Shown piece by piece: positions 20,410-28,193 of a DNA stretch of 34,219 nucleotides. Every line of letters begins with the position of its first letter. Position 1 is the first letter of the stretch. The stretch is from a virus. Location: the IMG/VR virus record IMGVR_UViG_3300036761_000603, positions 1-34,219 of that record; one strand, written 5' to 3'. Both the position numbers and the translations under genes were made by a program. The notes beneath the pieces are model-generated. The model saw only the letters and a program-made list of their open reading frames with translations. It did not search any database and was not told the origin of the DNA.

Positions 20410-21750
20410 GTGCCGGACGGAAGGGTGCTGATCGCGTTCGCCGACGGCCCACTCGTCGCAGCACCAACGTGGACGCGCATCGACGACACACCGAACCTCG
20501 TCGCGGAAATCGAAATCAACACCGGCAAACAAACCGAGCTCGACGTCACCGAAACCGGCACCGCCGTCGTCAGGATCAACGACACCGAAGGCTTGTTCGA
20601 CCCCGACAACACAGGCTCACCCTACTTCGGGAACCTGGACGGCAAACAGATCCTCATCCAGCTTTACAATCCCGTGACGGCCACGTGGTTCCCGAGGTTT
20701 CGCGGAATCATCGACGAGTACGGCTACGACCTGAACCCCGCAACATCGGGCGGCGTGTCGATCATTTCGGACGTTCAGATCGAGTGCGTCGACATTATGG
20801 ACTACCTCGCGGGCGTCGACCTAATCCCCGGAGTTCACGGCAACACTCCGCCAGCAGGATCGGAGGGAACGATCTTCTACGAGGACGGCGAGGTCGACGC
20901 ACGCATCATCCAGGTGCTGGCAGACCTCGGCATCGACCCTGACATGTACGTCGTGTTCTCAGGGAACGTGGACGTGCAAGAGTCACTCTACGACCCCGGC
21001 GACAAGGCTCTCGTGGCGCTACGCGACGCCGGTGACGCTGAGTTCCCGGGGCTCGCGAACATCTACGTTGACAGGTTCGGCCGCTTCGTGTTCCACGGTC
21101 GCGGCGCCCGTATCGATCCTGACGGTGTGTCGGCCGGAGCGGGTGACGCAGCCTGGGATTTTCAACGGTGGTATGCGGGAGACGGCGCAGCGATCGTGCT
21201 CGACCCCACTCGCGCTCAGATACGCCCGCCTGTCCAGTTCTCCCGCGCGCGCAACCGCCTCATCAACTCCGCTTTGTGCTTCCCGAAAGGCGTCACCGAA
21301 ACGGTGATCCCGACGCTCGTGTTCCAAGACGCAACGTCGATCGCCGCCTACGGAGTCCATTCGGAATCGTGGTCAGAGCTGATCGTCGCCGGCCACAAAA
21401 CGAACGGAGACACAGCCGACGACCAATGCCTCAAGTACTCGACGTTCTGGGTTACGAATTTCAAAGACCCACGCACCCGCGTCCAGGCCGTCACGATCAA
21501 GGCGATGCGCCCCGATGATCCGCGGGCAGCGGAAACATGGCGAATCATGACGCGGTCAGACATCAGCGACATCCTCGACCTCGAGGTGGGCGTCGCCGGC
21601 GGCGTTGGTGTTGCTGGCGAATACTTCATCGAGGGATGGCACCAAACGATCCGGCCGCTCAACCCAACCCACGACATGGTCGAACTGTCGCTTAATCTGT
21701 CGTCTACGGCGGATTGGGCTGACCCCGACAACGTGTTCGAGGGCAGTTAA
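20410..21750 (+). CDS. minor tail protein (tail tip/hub)
   Basis: 446 residues, GTG immediately after the previous TAG. The start (WTRIDD, then TGTAVVRINDTEGLFDPDN around 54-72) is typical of actinophage minor tail proteins that follow the tape measure gene and form the distal hub. The centre contains many aromatic and Asp residues in predicted strands. No lytic motif seen. Position and length support a tail-tip role. Confidence 0.8.
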   Translation: MPDGRVLIAFADGPLVAAPTWTRIDDTPNLVAEIEINTGKQTELDVTETGTAVVRINDTEGLFDPDNTGSPYFGNLDGKQILIQLYNPVTATWFPRFRGIIDEYGYDLNPATSGGVSIISDVQIECVDIMDYLAGVDLIPGVHGNTPPAGSEGTIFYEDGEVDARIIQVLADLGIDPDMYVVFSGNVDVQESLYDPGDKALVALRDAGDAEFPGLANIYVDRFGRFVFHGRGARIDPDGVSAGAGDAAWDFQRWYAGDGAAIVLDPTRAQIRPPVQFSRARNRLINSALCFPKGVTETVIPTLVFQDATSIAAYGVHSESWSELIVAGHKTNGDTADDQCLKYSTFWVTNFKDPRTRVQAVTIKAMRPDDPRAAETWRIMTRSDISDILDLEVGVAGGVGVAGEYFIEGWHQTIRPLNPTHDMVELSLNLSSTADWADPDNVFEGS

Positions 21751-21751
21751 A

Positions 21752-22486
21752 ATGTTGCCGCGCAAGCACGCCCGCACGCATTTGCCCGGAGGCACCGACC
21801 CGCTCCCGAGCGCCGCTCCCGCTGGCGGCATTAGCGTGCCCGCGACGAAATACACGATGCTCGGGAACGAATGGTGGCTCTATTACGACTCGGGTTTCCA
21901 CTCCGGCTTTGCTCCTGTGCGTGACAGCGCCGCACCGTTCGGCGGCTACTTCCAGTCGACGGCCCAGAACGCTTATTTCCTGTTGGGCTGTCCACTCGGC
22001 CCCGTTGACTCCCGCTGGTGCATTGATTTATGGTGGTCGGAAGGATCTGATTACGGGAAGTTCGACATGGAATGGCAGACCACCACGGCCGCGAACACGG
22101 CTGGTGGCGTTGATCTATCTGACCAGTCGATAGCTGAGCCAGACGAGGGAGGCACTTGGTACAACACGTCTGCGGGAACGACGATATGGCAGATAAATGC
22201 TTACACCGTTGCCCCCCATGACGACCACTACGACGACCAGATTTGTTTGTTCACCCCGCAGGGTGCGCCTGGAACGATGCTGTCTGCCAACGGCACGAGC
22301 GGAGCCGGTGTCGACCCGTGGCAATGGCAAGCTACGGCGCTGATGAACGGCGGTGCGGACGGGAACGTGTGGTGGTGGATGCGACTAAAAGTGAAGACGA
22401 AGGACGCTTCGTCTTCGGGCTACCGTTGTCGGATTCACGCGATCAGGATCCGTCGCGAAGCCGCGTTTGGCTGGACACCCTTCTAG
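21752..22486 (+). CDS. tail fibre or receptor-binding candidate
   Basis: 244 residues from the ATG two bases after the previous stop. It opens with HARTHLPGGTDPLP (residues 6-19), a motif seen at the start of many actinophage minor tail or fibre proteins. The rest is very rich in Trp, Tyr, Gly and Asp, with predicted beta strands such as CIDLWWSEG and GNVWWWMRLKVK, consistent with a carbohydrate-binding jelly-roll. It lies just before the lysis genes, the usual place for a receptor-binding protein. Confidence 0.7.
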   Translation: MLPRKHARTHLPGGTDPLPSAAPAGGISVPATKYTMLGNEWWLYYDSGFHSGFAPVRDSAAPFGGYFQSTAQNAYFLLGCPLGPVDSRWCIDLWWSEGSDYGKFDMEWQTTTAANTAGGVDLSDQSIAEPDEGGTWYNTSAGTTIWQINAYTVAPHDDHYDDQICLFTPQGAPGTMLSANGTSGAGVDPWQWQATALMNGGADGNVWWWMRLKVKTKDASSSGYRCRIHAIRIRREAAFGWTPF

Positions 22487-22541
22487 CCCCCTAAGCAAGC
22501 AAGGAAACGCTGACAACTAACCCGACACGGGAGGCAGCCGC

Positions 22542-23207
22542 ATGACACTCAGCCCGGATGCTCTCCCGACATTGAAGGTCGGGTCGCGTGGGCCAGCGGT
22601 GAAGGCCGCGAAGATGGGCGTCAACCACTGGAACGCGAAACCCGGCAACACGATCCCGGTCTTCGGCGTGTTCTTCCGGGCGCTCGTGAAGCAGTTCCAG
22701 ACGGCCCACACGATCCCGGCGTCGGGTGTGATCGGCCCCGCAACCTGGGAAGCACTGCTCCCGCACATGAACGACATCGCAAGGAACCTGCTCGAGCCGC
22801 CCGTCGACTCGGCGCTCGCCAAAGCACGCAAGATGCTCGCCTACTGCCGTCTGTTCGACGGCCCCTACGTGTACGGCGGCGAACACGACCGTACGCTCGC
22901 TGACGACACACCCCACGGCAACTTCGACTGCTCCTCGAGCACGTCGCTGCTGATGTATCGGTTCGGGATCCTCGGATCAGACCGCGCCCAGGTATCGGAG
23001 TGGTTCGAGTCGTGGGGGCAGTCGGGCCGCGGAAAGTACGTGACCGTCCACGCGAACGGCGACCACGTGTGGACGGAATTCAGCCTGCCCGAAGGGTACT
23101 TCCGTTTCGATACGAGCCCTCATGGTGACGGCCCCCGCGGCCCACGGGTACGCACGAGCCGCCGGTTCGACAGCAGCTTCGTCCACCGGCACCCGGCGGG
23201 AATGTGA
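22542..23207 (+). CDS. endolysin: peptidoglycan-binding plus NlpC/P60-like domain
   Basis: 221 residues; GGGAGG lies upstream of the ATG. Residues 12-73 form a PG_binding_1 domain (GSRGPAVKAAK, then FFRALVKQFQ and GVIGPATWEAL). Residues about 95-215 look like an NlpC/P60-type peptidase: YVYGGEHD, the catalytic Cys130 in FDCSSSTSLLMY and His175 in GDHVWTEF. It would cut peptide links of host peptidoglycan to release progeny. Domain order, binding first and enzyme second, is common in actinophage lysins. No signal peptide, so it needs a holin. Confidence 0.88.
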   Translation: MTLSPDALPTLKVGSRGPAVKAAKMGVNHWNAKPGNTIPVFGVFFRALVKQFQTAHTIPASGVIGPATWEALLPHMNDIARNLLEPPVDSALAKARKMLAYCRLFDGPYVYGGEHDRTLADDTPHGNFDCSSSTSLLMYRFGILGSDRAQVSEWFESWGQSGRGKYVTVHANGDHVWTEFSLPEGYFRFDTSPHGDGPRGPRVRTSRRFDSSFVHRHPAGM

Positions 23208-23566
23208 CGCCGGCGGAAGAAGAACGGCAGGAGCTCATGGTCGCAGCGTTGGACAGGCTCATCGCCGCCGAACTCGCGGGCCTCAGACGCGAAATCGTAC
23301 TCACGAACAGCCAGTCCGAACGGGCCATCCACCTCGCCTCGCAAGAATCAAAGGAACGGCTGGAAGCCCACAACGGACTGATCGAACAAATGCGACAACA
23401 GGCCTCCCATTATGCGACACGCGAGATAGTTGCGATCAACCACGAGACAAGTTTGCGTCGCTTCGAACGCGTCGAGAAATGGCAGGCGCAAATGACCGGA
23501 GCCCTGGTTCTGATTTCGCTGGCGCTGCCTATAGCAACGGCCTACCTGATCCATCTATTGAACTGA
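23204..23566 (+). CDS. coiled-coil protein with C-terminal membrane helix
   Basis: 120 residues from the GTG in a GTGA overlap with the endolysin. Residues 1-95 are charged and helical; residues 98-118 form one hydrophobic helix (GALVLISLALPIATAYLIHLL). The layout resembles XhlA-like lysis accessory proteins, which sit on the inner membrane face and assist holin. Could be a holin regulator or spanin-like factor. Confidence 0.7.
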   Translation: MTPAEEERQELMVAALDRLIAAELAGLRREIVLTNSQSERAIHLASQESKERLEAHNGLIEQMRQQASHYATREIVAINHETSLRRFERVEKWQAQMTGALVLISLALPIATAYLIHLLN

Positions 23567-23578
23567 GGAAGGAGTGAT

Positions 23579-23656
23579 GTGACCCAATCCACACTCGTGA
23601 CCGTCCTAATCGTGCTCGGAATCATCAGCTTGCTCGTGTTCATACTCAGACGCTAA
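23579..23656 (+). CDS. 25-residue single-span membrane micro-protein
   Basis: A GTG preceded by GGAAGGAG, with a product of 25 residues of which about 18 form a hydrophobic helix (LVTVLIVLGIISLLVFIL) and which ends Arg-Arg. The ribosome-binding site and place in the lysis cassette argue that it is made. It may be a pinholin-like or antiholin-like factor. Confidence 0.6.
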   Translation: MTQSTLVTVLIVLGIISLLVFILRR

Positions 23657-23666
23657 GGAGAAAACC

Positions 23667-23849
23667 ATGCTCACCCGCATCTCAGGAGTGACCGCCGCCA
23701 TCGCGGCGATCCTCAACGCCATCGTCCTCCTCGGATGGTGGAACCTCACGACCGACCAGATCACAGCGATCAACATTGCTGTAGTCGCAGTCGGCACCGT
23801 CATCCACAGCTACTTCAACCCGAACCTCCCCGGCGGACCATCCGCCTAA
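23667..23849 (+). CDS. holin candidate with two membrane helices
   Basis: 60 residues with AAGGAG before the ATG. Two hydrophobic helices (about 5-24 and 32-47) are joined by a short polar turn, and the C-terminus is Pro/Gly-rich. Size, topology and location after the endolysin match class II holins or phage r1t-like holins, which permeabilise the membrane at lysis time. Confidence 0.75.
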   Translation: MLTRISGVTAAIAAILNAIVLLGWWNLTTDQITAINIAVVAVGTVIHSYFNPNLPGGPSA

Positions 23850-23869
23850 CCCAGAAGGAGAGGCATCTC

Positions 23870-24058
23870 ATGTCAAAGCCAGCAGTGGGAACAATCGTGA
23901 AAGCCGACTTCGGAGCAGGCGAAGAATACGCTTTGCTCGTCGACATCGGAGGCGACAAGGACACCCTCGTGGCATTGGGGAATGGCGACAAGCTCGGCTA
24001 CCGTGAGCCGGAAGACCGCGACGACCAGGGTTCGGGCCGCACGTGGTGGAACGCCTAG
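23870..24058 (+). CDS. small acidic protein, unknown
   Basis: 62 residues with AGAAGGAG ahead of the ATG. It is beta-rich at the start (VGTIVKADFGAGEEYALLVDI, residues 6-26) and very acidic at the end, closing with TWWNA. It resembles a small SH3-like domain, but no family is assigned. It is the last gene of the late block; its stop forms a shared CTAG with a possible minus-strand gene. Confidence 0.65.
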   Translation: MSKPAVGTIVKADFGAGEEYALLVDIGGDKDTLVALGNGDKLGYREPEDRDDQGSGRTWWNA

Positions 24059-24225
24059 GGGACGAACGGCACCACGAAGCGGTAGGTGCCGCCGCCCGAA
24101 TGCGTCGTCACCAACCTGATCACAACGCCACGCCCACCCGTCCTCGCGACGATCACGATGACGTCGACGCCTTCCTGAATCCCGGCCAGCCGAAGCTGCC
24201 GCGGCACCGCGTTCGTGACGCGCAC
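24055..24225 (-). CDS. possible convergent small gene
   Basis: The only minus-strand candidate. From GTG at 24225 it encodes 56 residues with a protein-like pattern: VTNAVPRQLRLAGIQEG, then VIVIVARTGGRGVVIRLV and a final YRFVVPFVP. The stop overlaps that of the + strand gene in a CTAG. Codon use has the GC-rich third positions of real genes here, but no ribosome-binding site is clear. A longer start at 24318 would cross the regulator promoter. Confidence 0.4.
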   Translation of the reverse strand: MRVTNAVPRQLRLAGIQEGVDVIVIVARTGGRGVVIRLVTTHSGGGTYRFVVPFVP

Positions 24226-24263
24226 CGACGCCGGAGTAGCGTGGACTAGCGTTCGCTGACATG

Positions 24264-24316
24264 TAAGTCGTACGCTCTTGACACCTAGTACGCGACGTAG
24301 TATAAGTGCGCTACGC
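24264..24316 (+). promoter_or_regulatory. candidate operator repeats around the early promoter
   Basis: A direct repeat flanks the promoter: TAAGTCGTACGC at 24264-24275 and TAAGTGCGCTACGC at 24303-24316. Between the -35 and -10 lies an inverted repeat, TACG-cga-CGTA, at 24289-24299. Such placement suits binding by the Cro/C1-like protein encoded directly downstream. Confidence 0.45.
24278..24306 (+). promoter_or_regulatory. strong sigma70-type promoter for the early operon
   Basis: A perfect TTGACA (24278-24283), a 17-base spacer and TATAAG (24301-24306). Transcription would begin near 24312-24314, only about 3-5 bases before the ATG at 24317, so the mRNA would be close to leaderless, a common state in actinobacteria. 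No ribosome-binding site precedes the ATG, which agrees. Confidence 0.8.
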
Positions 24317-24616
24317 ATGGATACCACGGTGATCGACCTCAGCGAACTGCGCGACAGAATCAGGCTCGCTCCACTCCCCCTCATCGCCGCACGTCTCAGG
24401 CGAGCACGCCGCGCGAAGGGCTACTCCCACGACCGGCTAGGGCAACTCATGGGCGGCGTCACCCGGCAGCATCTGATCAAGCTCGAGAAGGCGAAGCACC
24501 GACCCGGACCCGAGATGCTCGTCCGCGCGGCCGAGGCGCTCGATCGCCCGCTCGATTACTTCCTGCTTGAGGCAGCAGGCGAACCGAACCCCTTTCCGGA
24601 CGAGCAGGCGGCCTGA
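24317..24616 (+). CDS. Cro/C1-type helix-turn-helix regulator
   Basis: 99 residues from the ATG just after the promoter. Residues about 22-82 form an HTH_3 domain: RLRRARRAKGYSHDRLGQLMG, then recognition helix near TRQHLIKLEKAKHRPGPEML, then AAEALDRPLDYFLL. It could repress or autoregulate its own promoter, which contains repeats, or act as an early switch. A longer frame from TTG 24278 would begin inside the -35 box and is rejected. No integrase accompanies it. Confidence 0.88.
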   Translation: MDTTVIDLSELRDRIRLAPLPLIAARLRRARRAKGYSHDRLGQLMGGVTRQHLIKLEKAKHRPGPEMLVRAAEALDRPLDYFLLEAAGEPNPFPDEQAA

Positions 24617-24617
24617 G

Positions 24618-24722
24618 ATGGAGCACGACATGCTCGTCGCTCTCCGGGACGCACTCGACCTCGCGATCGAACGGTCGGAGGAGAACGTCCTCCGCCACCG
24701 CGACCCGGAGCGCAGGACGTGA
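24618..24722 (+). CDS. 34-residue acidic micro-protein
   Basis: ATG one base after the previous stop; the stop overlaps the next GTG (GTGA). The product is a single amphipathic, charged helix (LVALRDALDLAIERSEENVL). No family. Coupling to both neighbours favours translation. Confidence 0.5.
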   Translation: MEHDMLVALRDALDLAIERSEENVLRHRDPERRT

Positions 24723-24796
24723 CGGTCGGCGCCGCGATCCTCTGGTCGCTTTGCTTCTGGCTCGGACTCGCCGTCCTCATCGGAGCCCTCACGTGA
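24719..24796 (+). CDS. 25-residue membrane micro-protein
   Basis: GTGA overlaps at both ends. Nearly the whole product is one hydrophobic helix with two Trp and Leu/Ala/Gly residues (AAILWSLCFWLGLAVLIG). One of several tiny membrane peptides encoded in the early operon; role unknown, perhaps superinfection exclusion or host membrane modulation. Confidence 0.5.
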   Translation: MTVGAAILWSLCFWLGLAVLIGALT

Positions 24797-25014
24797 CCGT
24801 GTTCGAGCCAGTACGCCAAGCACGAGCCGCCTGGGAACGCACCCAGCCACAGCTGTTCCCCGAACTGCCGGACGCCACCAGCCCCCCTCGGGCGGGCGCG
24901 ACCTCCCCCTCGGCGGCGCCCGGGCGCCCGGCAGCAACACCTAACACGAACGGCGTCGGCAGCACATCCCCGGAAGAGATGAGCGCTGCCGACGCCATTG
25001 GAGGCACATCGTAA
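24793..25014 (+). CDS. Pro/Ala/Ser-rich small protein
   Basis: 73 residues from the GTG in the GTGA overlap; an ATG at 24751 would lie inside the previous gene. The start (VFEPVRQARAAWERTQPQLFPEL) is helical; the rest is disordered, rich in Pro, Ala, Ser and Thr. No family recognised. Stop overlaps the next ATG (TAATG). Confidence 0.55.
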   Translation: MTVFEPVRQARAAWERTQPQLFPELPDATSPPRAGATSPSAAPGRPAATPNTNGVGSTSPEEMSAADAIGGTS

Positions 25015-25175
25015 TGCCGCACACAGTCGACGGCACCTATCTGCTCGTCGTCATCGCCGCCTTCATCGTCCTAGCCGGCGTCTTCAAGTACGCGGCTTGG
25101 GAGGAATGGGACGACCGGAGACGCCACCAACGCCGCGTCCACCGCAACATGCAGAACATCGGCGGCTCACGATGA
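25014..25175 (+). CDS. 53-residue single-span membrane protein
   Basis: ATG overlaps the previous stop as TAATG and the end overlaps the next ATG as ATGA. One hydrophobic helix at about 9-24 (YLLVVIAAFIVLAGVF) is followed by a strongly basic, Arg/His-rich cytosolic tail (DDRRRHQRRVHR). Not recognised; could tether something to the membrane. Confidence 0.6.
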   Translation: MPHTVDGTYLLVVIAAFIVLAGVFKYAAWEEWDDRRRHQRRVHRNMQNIGGSR

Positions 25176-25381
25176 CCGTCCGGAGCCAGGCCCGCGCAGA
25201 CGTCCAACACGCGCTCGCACTCGTGCAAACAGCGGTCGGCCATGACAGCGTCCAAGGCGTCGTCCTGATCGAACTGTTGGCCGCCATCACGGCGCTCCGG
25301 GAGGCAGATCGGAAGTTGCGGCCTCCGTTGCGGATCGTGGACGACCCATTGGCTTCCCCCGGCTACTCGGTGCGCGTCTGA
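25172..25381 (+). CDS. small helical protein, unknown
   Basis: 69 residues, ATGA start; an in-frame ATG at 24998 is too far upstream. Helical for residues 1-50 with regularly spaced Ala/Leu/Val, then a short Pro-rich end. It shares its final A with the start of the nuclease gene (TGATG), so it may be part of the same recombination set. Confidence 0.6.
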   Translation: MTVRSQARADVQHALALVQTAVGHDSVQGVVLIELLAAITALREADRKLRPPLRIVDDPLASPGYSVRV

Positions 25382-26184
25382 TGAGCGGCGACCCCCAAAG
25401 ACTCTGGAGCGTCACGACCCTGATCGGAGCCGGCGTCCCCAAGGAAGCACTGATCGGATGGGCAGCCAGAGTCACCGCCGAGCGCGCCTATGACAAGGCC
25501 GCAACGCTGGCGGCCATGCGCGCCGACGGAGACCGCGACGCGGCAATCAAGTGGATGACCGAAGCCCGGTGGGAAAAGAGCGGCAGCGCCGCCGTCCGCG
25601 GAACCACTGTCCACTCGTTCATCGAAGCCTACGCGCTCGGGCAAACCCCTGAAGTGCACCCCGACCTCGAACCGTACAACCAGCAGATCCTTCGGTTCCT
25701 CGACGACCACCAACCAGAGTTCGAGGCAGCAGAATCCCCCGTCTACAACCTCAAGCTCGGGTACGCGGGCACGATGGACATGATCCTCGTCGTCGGCGGC
25801 AAACGCTGCATCGTGGACGCGAAAACGACCGACAAGCCCGTCGACGCGCGCTCCCGTCCCCCGTACGGTGAGGTGGCGTTGCAGCTCGCCGCCTACGCTA
25901 ACGCCGAGGTCGTCGGCGTGTCCCCGGCCGTGATGCGAACCCACAACTCGCGCCGCTACTACGTCTACGACGAGGCGCTCGAGTACCAGCCGATGCCCCA
26001 GGTCGAGGGAGCGTTGGCGTTGGTCGTGTCGCCGTACGACTACCGGCTGATTCCCACCAGGATCGATGACGAGGTGTGGAGATCGTTCCTCGCCGTTCGC
26101 GAGGTTGCCCGCTGGAGCTTGGCGACGTCCAAAAACGTGTTCGGCCCGACGATCACCGCCCTAGCGAAGGAGGCGGTGGCGTGA
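25381..26184 (+). CDS. RecB-like PD-(D/E)XK exonuclease
   Basis: 267 residues. The motifs of the Cas4/RecB family are present: RGTTVHSFIEAYALG with His78, GTMDMILV with Asp133, CIVDAKTT with Asp146 and Lys148, and QLAAY with Gln168 and Tyr172. It probably degrades linear DNA ends 5' to 3' to give single strands for recombination or replication. The next gene, a gp3-like protein overlapping by GTGA, may be its DNA-binding partner. There are no Cys clusters as in Cas4. Confidence 0.88.
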   Translation: MSGDPQRLWSVTTLIGAGVPKEALIGWAARVTAERAYDKAATLAAMRADGDRDAAIKWMTEARWEKSGSAAVRGTTVHSFIEAYALGQTPEVHPDLEPYNQQILRFLDDHQPEFEAAESPVYNLKLGYAGTMDMILVVGGKRCIVDAKTTDKPVDARSRPPYGEVALQLAAYANAEVVGVSPAVMRTHNSRRYYVYDEALEYQPMPQVEGALALVVSPYDYRLIPTRIDDEVWRSFLAVREVARWSLATSKNVFGPTITALAKEAVA

Positions 26185-27338
26185 GCCCGATCATCGACAT
26201 TCAGAGAAGGTTGGTGGAAGTCGGTCGCATACGGATGGGGAAGCGGGCGGAGAACGGAGCCCCGACGAAGCTCGAGACGTTCAGGATCACGTCACGCGAC
26301 CAGTCGCGCCTGACGGAGATCGCGGGCGTGTACGGCGGCGACGTCGTGCCGTGGGCGGAACGGGAAGGAGAGTTCGAGGTGATTACCGCCACGGACGAGC
26401 TTCCGATCCTGCTGCTCCCCGGGCAGGCGTTGTCGCAGTGGTACGAGCTTTGGTCCGCCGGTGGCTGCCAGCGGCGCTGTGACGGCGAGAACGACGTGAT
26501 CTCGGACGGCCCATGCGTGTGCAGCACGGAGAGGGGCGACCGGAACTGCAAACCCACGACGCGGCTGTCGGTGATGCTTCCCGAGATCCCCGGCCTCGGT
26601 GTGTGGCGGCTCGAGTCGCACGGCTACTACGCGGCCGTCGAGCTGTCGGCCACCGCAGGGATGCTCGAGCAGGCTACGGCTCAGGGGCAGGTGTTCCCTG
26701 CTCGCCTTCGGATCGATCAGCGCGCCCAGGTGAAGGAAGGGAAGACGACCCGGTACGCGGTCCCGGTGATCGACATTGACGTGAGGCTGCCGGAGGCGCT
26801 CGGGTTCTCCGCGGCGCCGGAGGCGCTTCCGTCGAGGTACAGGCCGATCGCGGAGCTCGAGCAGTCGACCGGCGTGTCCGTGACGGAGGGTCTGGAGGCC
26901 GCGGCGCGCCAGGCGGAACCGAAGGCGCAGACCGCAAGGTCGGCTGAGCCGATCGGGGCTGCCGGCGACTTCATGGATTCGTCGTACGTCCCCGTCCCGG
27001 CCGACGACGTGATCGCCAATCCGGAGAAAGAAGAGGCAGGGGCGGCGACACCGATCCCTCCGAACGTGCCTCCCGCCCCGACGAAAGCCCAGCTCGGGAA
27101 ACTCGGAGCCCTCGTCGGGAAGCTCCGAGACGACCAAGGGGCGATCACGACCGACCATCTCTGGGCAGCGGTGGCTGCCGCCCGAAGCTACGACAAGGAG
27201 CAGATGGTCGAGCTGTTCGGCGGCCTGGACGACGACGGGGTTCTACATTGGGGGCCTCTGCTTGAGACGCTGACCAGGCCTGAAGCGTCTGAGCTGATCG
27301 ACCGGCTGTCCGCGCTCGAGGAGAAGGCGGCGGCATGA
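26181..27338 (+). CDS. phiC31 gp3-like protein (recombination factor family)
   Basis: 385 residues from the GTG in the GTGA overlap. Residues 1-220 resemble the gp3-like family of actinophages, with a Cys set at 96, 100, 112, 114 and 123 likely binding zinc, followed by LSVMLPEIPGLGVWRLESHG. In phiC31, gp3 also acts as the recombination directionality factor of the serine integrase, but relatives occur in phages without integrase and next to RecB-like nucleases, suggesting a basic DNA-recombination or replication role. Residues 220-310 are a disordered Pro/Ala linker; 310-385 form a helical tail. Confidence 0.7.
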   Translation: MSPIIDIQRRLVEVGRIRMGKRAENGAPTKLETFRITSRDQSRLTEIAGVYGGDVVPWAEREGEFEVITATDELPILLLPGQALSQWYELWSAGGCQRRCDGENDVISDGPCVCSTERGDRNCKPTTRLSVMLPEIPGLGVWRLESHGYYAAVELSATAGMLEQATAQGQVFPARLRIDQRAQVKEGKTTRYAVPVIDIDVRLPEALGFSAAPEALPSRYRPIAELEQSTGVSVTEGLEAAARQAEPKAQTARSAEPIGAAGDFMDSSYVPVPADDVIANPEKEEAGAATPIPPNVPPAPTKAQLGKLGALVGKLRDDQGAITTDHLWAAVAAARSYDKEQMVELFGGLDDDGVLHWGPLLETLTRPEASELIDRLSALEEKAAA

Positions 27339-27514
27339 TCGTCGTCCCCGTCTTTGACGTCGAAGCCCTTCTAACGTGGGCTGACTTCCCTCTGCCGGAC
27401 GACAAGGCGGAGTGGACGCGACTGCTCAACCAGATTCGCACCGATTGCGTCGCGGCCGCCGAGCAGATCCAGCTTCTCGAGGCTGCTCTCGCTCAGGCTA
27501 GGGGAGCGTCGTGA
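27335..27514 (+). CDS. small acidic helical protein
   Basis: 59 residues with ATGA and GTGA overlaps at its ends. It begins with a hydrophobic VVPVFDVEALLTWADF segment and continues as a helix with Leu heptads to the end. No family recognised. Might be a small partner of the upstream DNA-binding protein. Confidence 0.6.
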   Translation: MIVVPVFDVEALLTWADFPLPDDKAEWTRLLNQIRTDCVAAAEQIQLLEAALAQARGAS

Positions 27515-27834
27515 GCGACCACGCCGCTATCGTGCGGGAAGGACTCCACGCCTGCGGCTACGGCAGTGGCCTAACCGTGGCAGCACAGCGCGAGTGCTTC
27601 GCTGCTCTCGACCGTCTCGTAGCCGAACTGACCGAGGCGAAGCGCGAGTTCGTGCAGATTCCGACCACCGCACAGATCCTTCGCGCCGAGGCTGCGGAGG
27701 CCGAGGTCGCACGGCTCAACCATGAGAACGGCAAACTGGAAGAAGAAGCACGGGCGCTACGGGAGGCGCTCCGTGGCTACATGTTCGGCGGCTCGTTGGA
27801 TTCCCTCAAAGCCGCTCTCGGGGAGGACGCATGA
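27511..27834 (+). CDS. coiled-coil protein sharing an N-terminal module with the next gene
   Basis: 107 residues from the GTG in a GTGA overlap. Residues 1-12 (MSDHAAIVREGL) are nearly the same as the start of the following gene. Residues 30-95 form a long charged coiled coil (alanine and glutamate rich). The end is a short Gly/Leu segment. Function unknown. Confidence 0.7.
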   Translation: MSDHAAIVREGLHACGYGSGLTVAAQRECFAALDRLVAELTEAKREFVQIPTTAQILRAEAAEAEVARLNHENGKLEEEARALREALRGYMFGGSLDSLKAALGEDA

Positions 27835-28193
27835 GCGACCACGCCGCAGTTGTGCGGGAGGCGCTGCAGACACGGGCTGACGGAGCGCTGCTTGTTTCCC
27901 TGCACGCCGACGGAACGGAGACAGTGTTCTGTGGTGATCAGGGCGGCGAGTACGTTGGCTGGCAGGAGCGGTCGTATGCCGACTCGAAGGGATGGACGTA
28001 TCGCGCAGATGCCGATAACGCAGCCATCGCTGCCATCGCTGCTCTCGACGCTCTCGTCGCCGAACGGGACAACGCCGTGGCGAAGGGACAATCGCGGCTG
28101 CGCTGTTGGCTGTTTGGCCACGACTGGAAACGCCGCGAGTGGCATGTTCTCGGCACCTGTGATCGCTGCGGAAAGAAGGAGGCTGGCTCGTGA
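27831..28193 (+). CDS. two-part protein with C-terminal zinc-finger-like motif
   Basis: 120 residues, ATGA start. N-terminal MSDHAAVVREAL repeats the module of the preceding gene. The C-terminus has CWLFGHDW and, 20 residues on, CDRCGKKE, giving three cysteines and a histidine in a small zinc-knuckle layout. Middle part is helical and Ala-rich. Unknown role. Confidence 0.7.
   Translation: MSDHAAVVREALQTRADGALLVSLHADGTETVFCGDQGGEYVGWQERSYADSKGWTYRADADNAAIAAIAALDALVAERDNAVAKGQSRLRCWLFGHDWKRREWHVLGTCDRCGKKEAGS

Noticed and set aside
24043-24249. Plus-strand 68-residue frame between the late genes and the regulator
   Set aside because: Composition is Arg/His/Asp/Pro-rich like a shadow and it begins inside the preceding gene.
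24317-24616. Evidence of lysogeny from the Cro/C1-like gene
   Set aside because: No integrase, partition gene or attachment site was found, so a temperate lifestyle cannot be claimed from the regulator alone.
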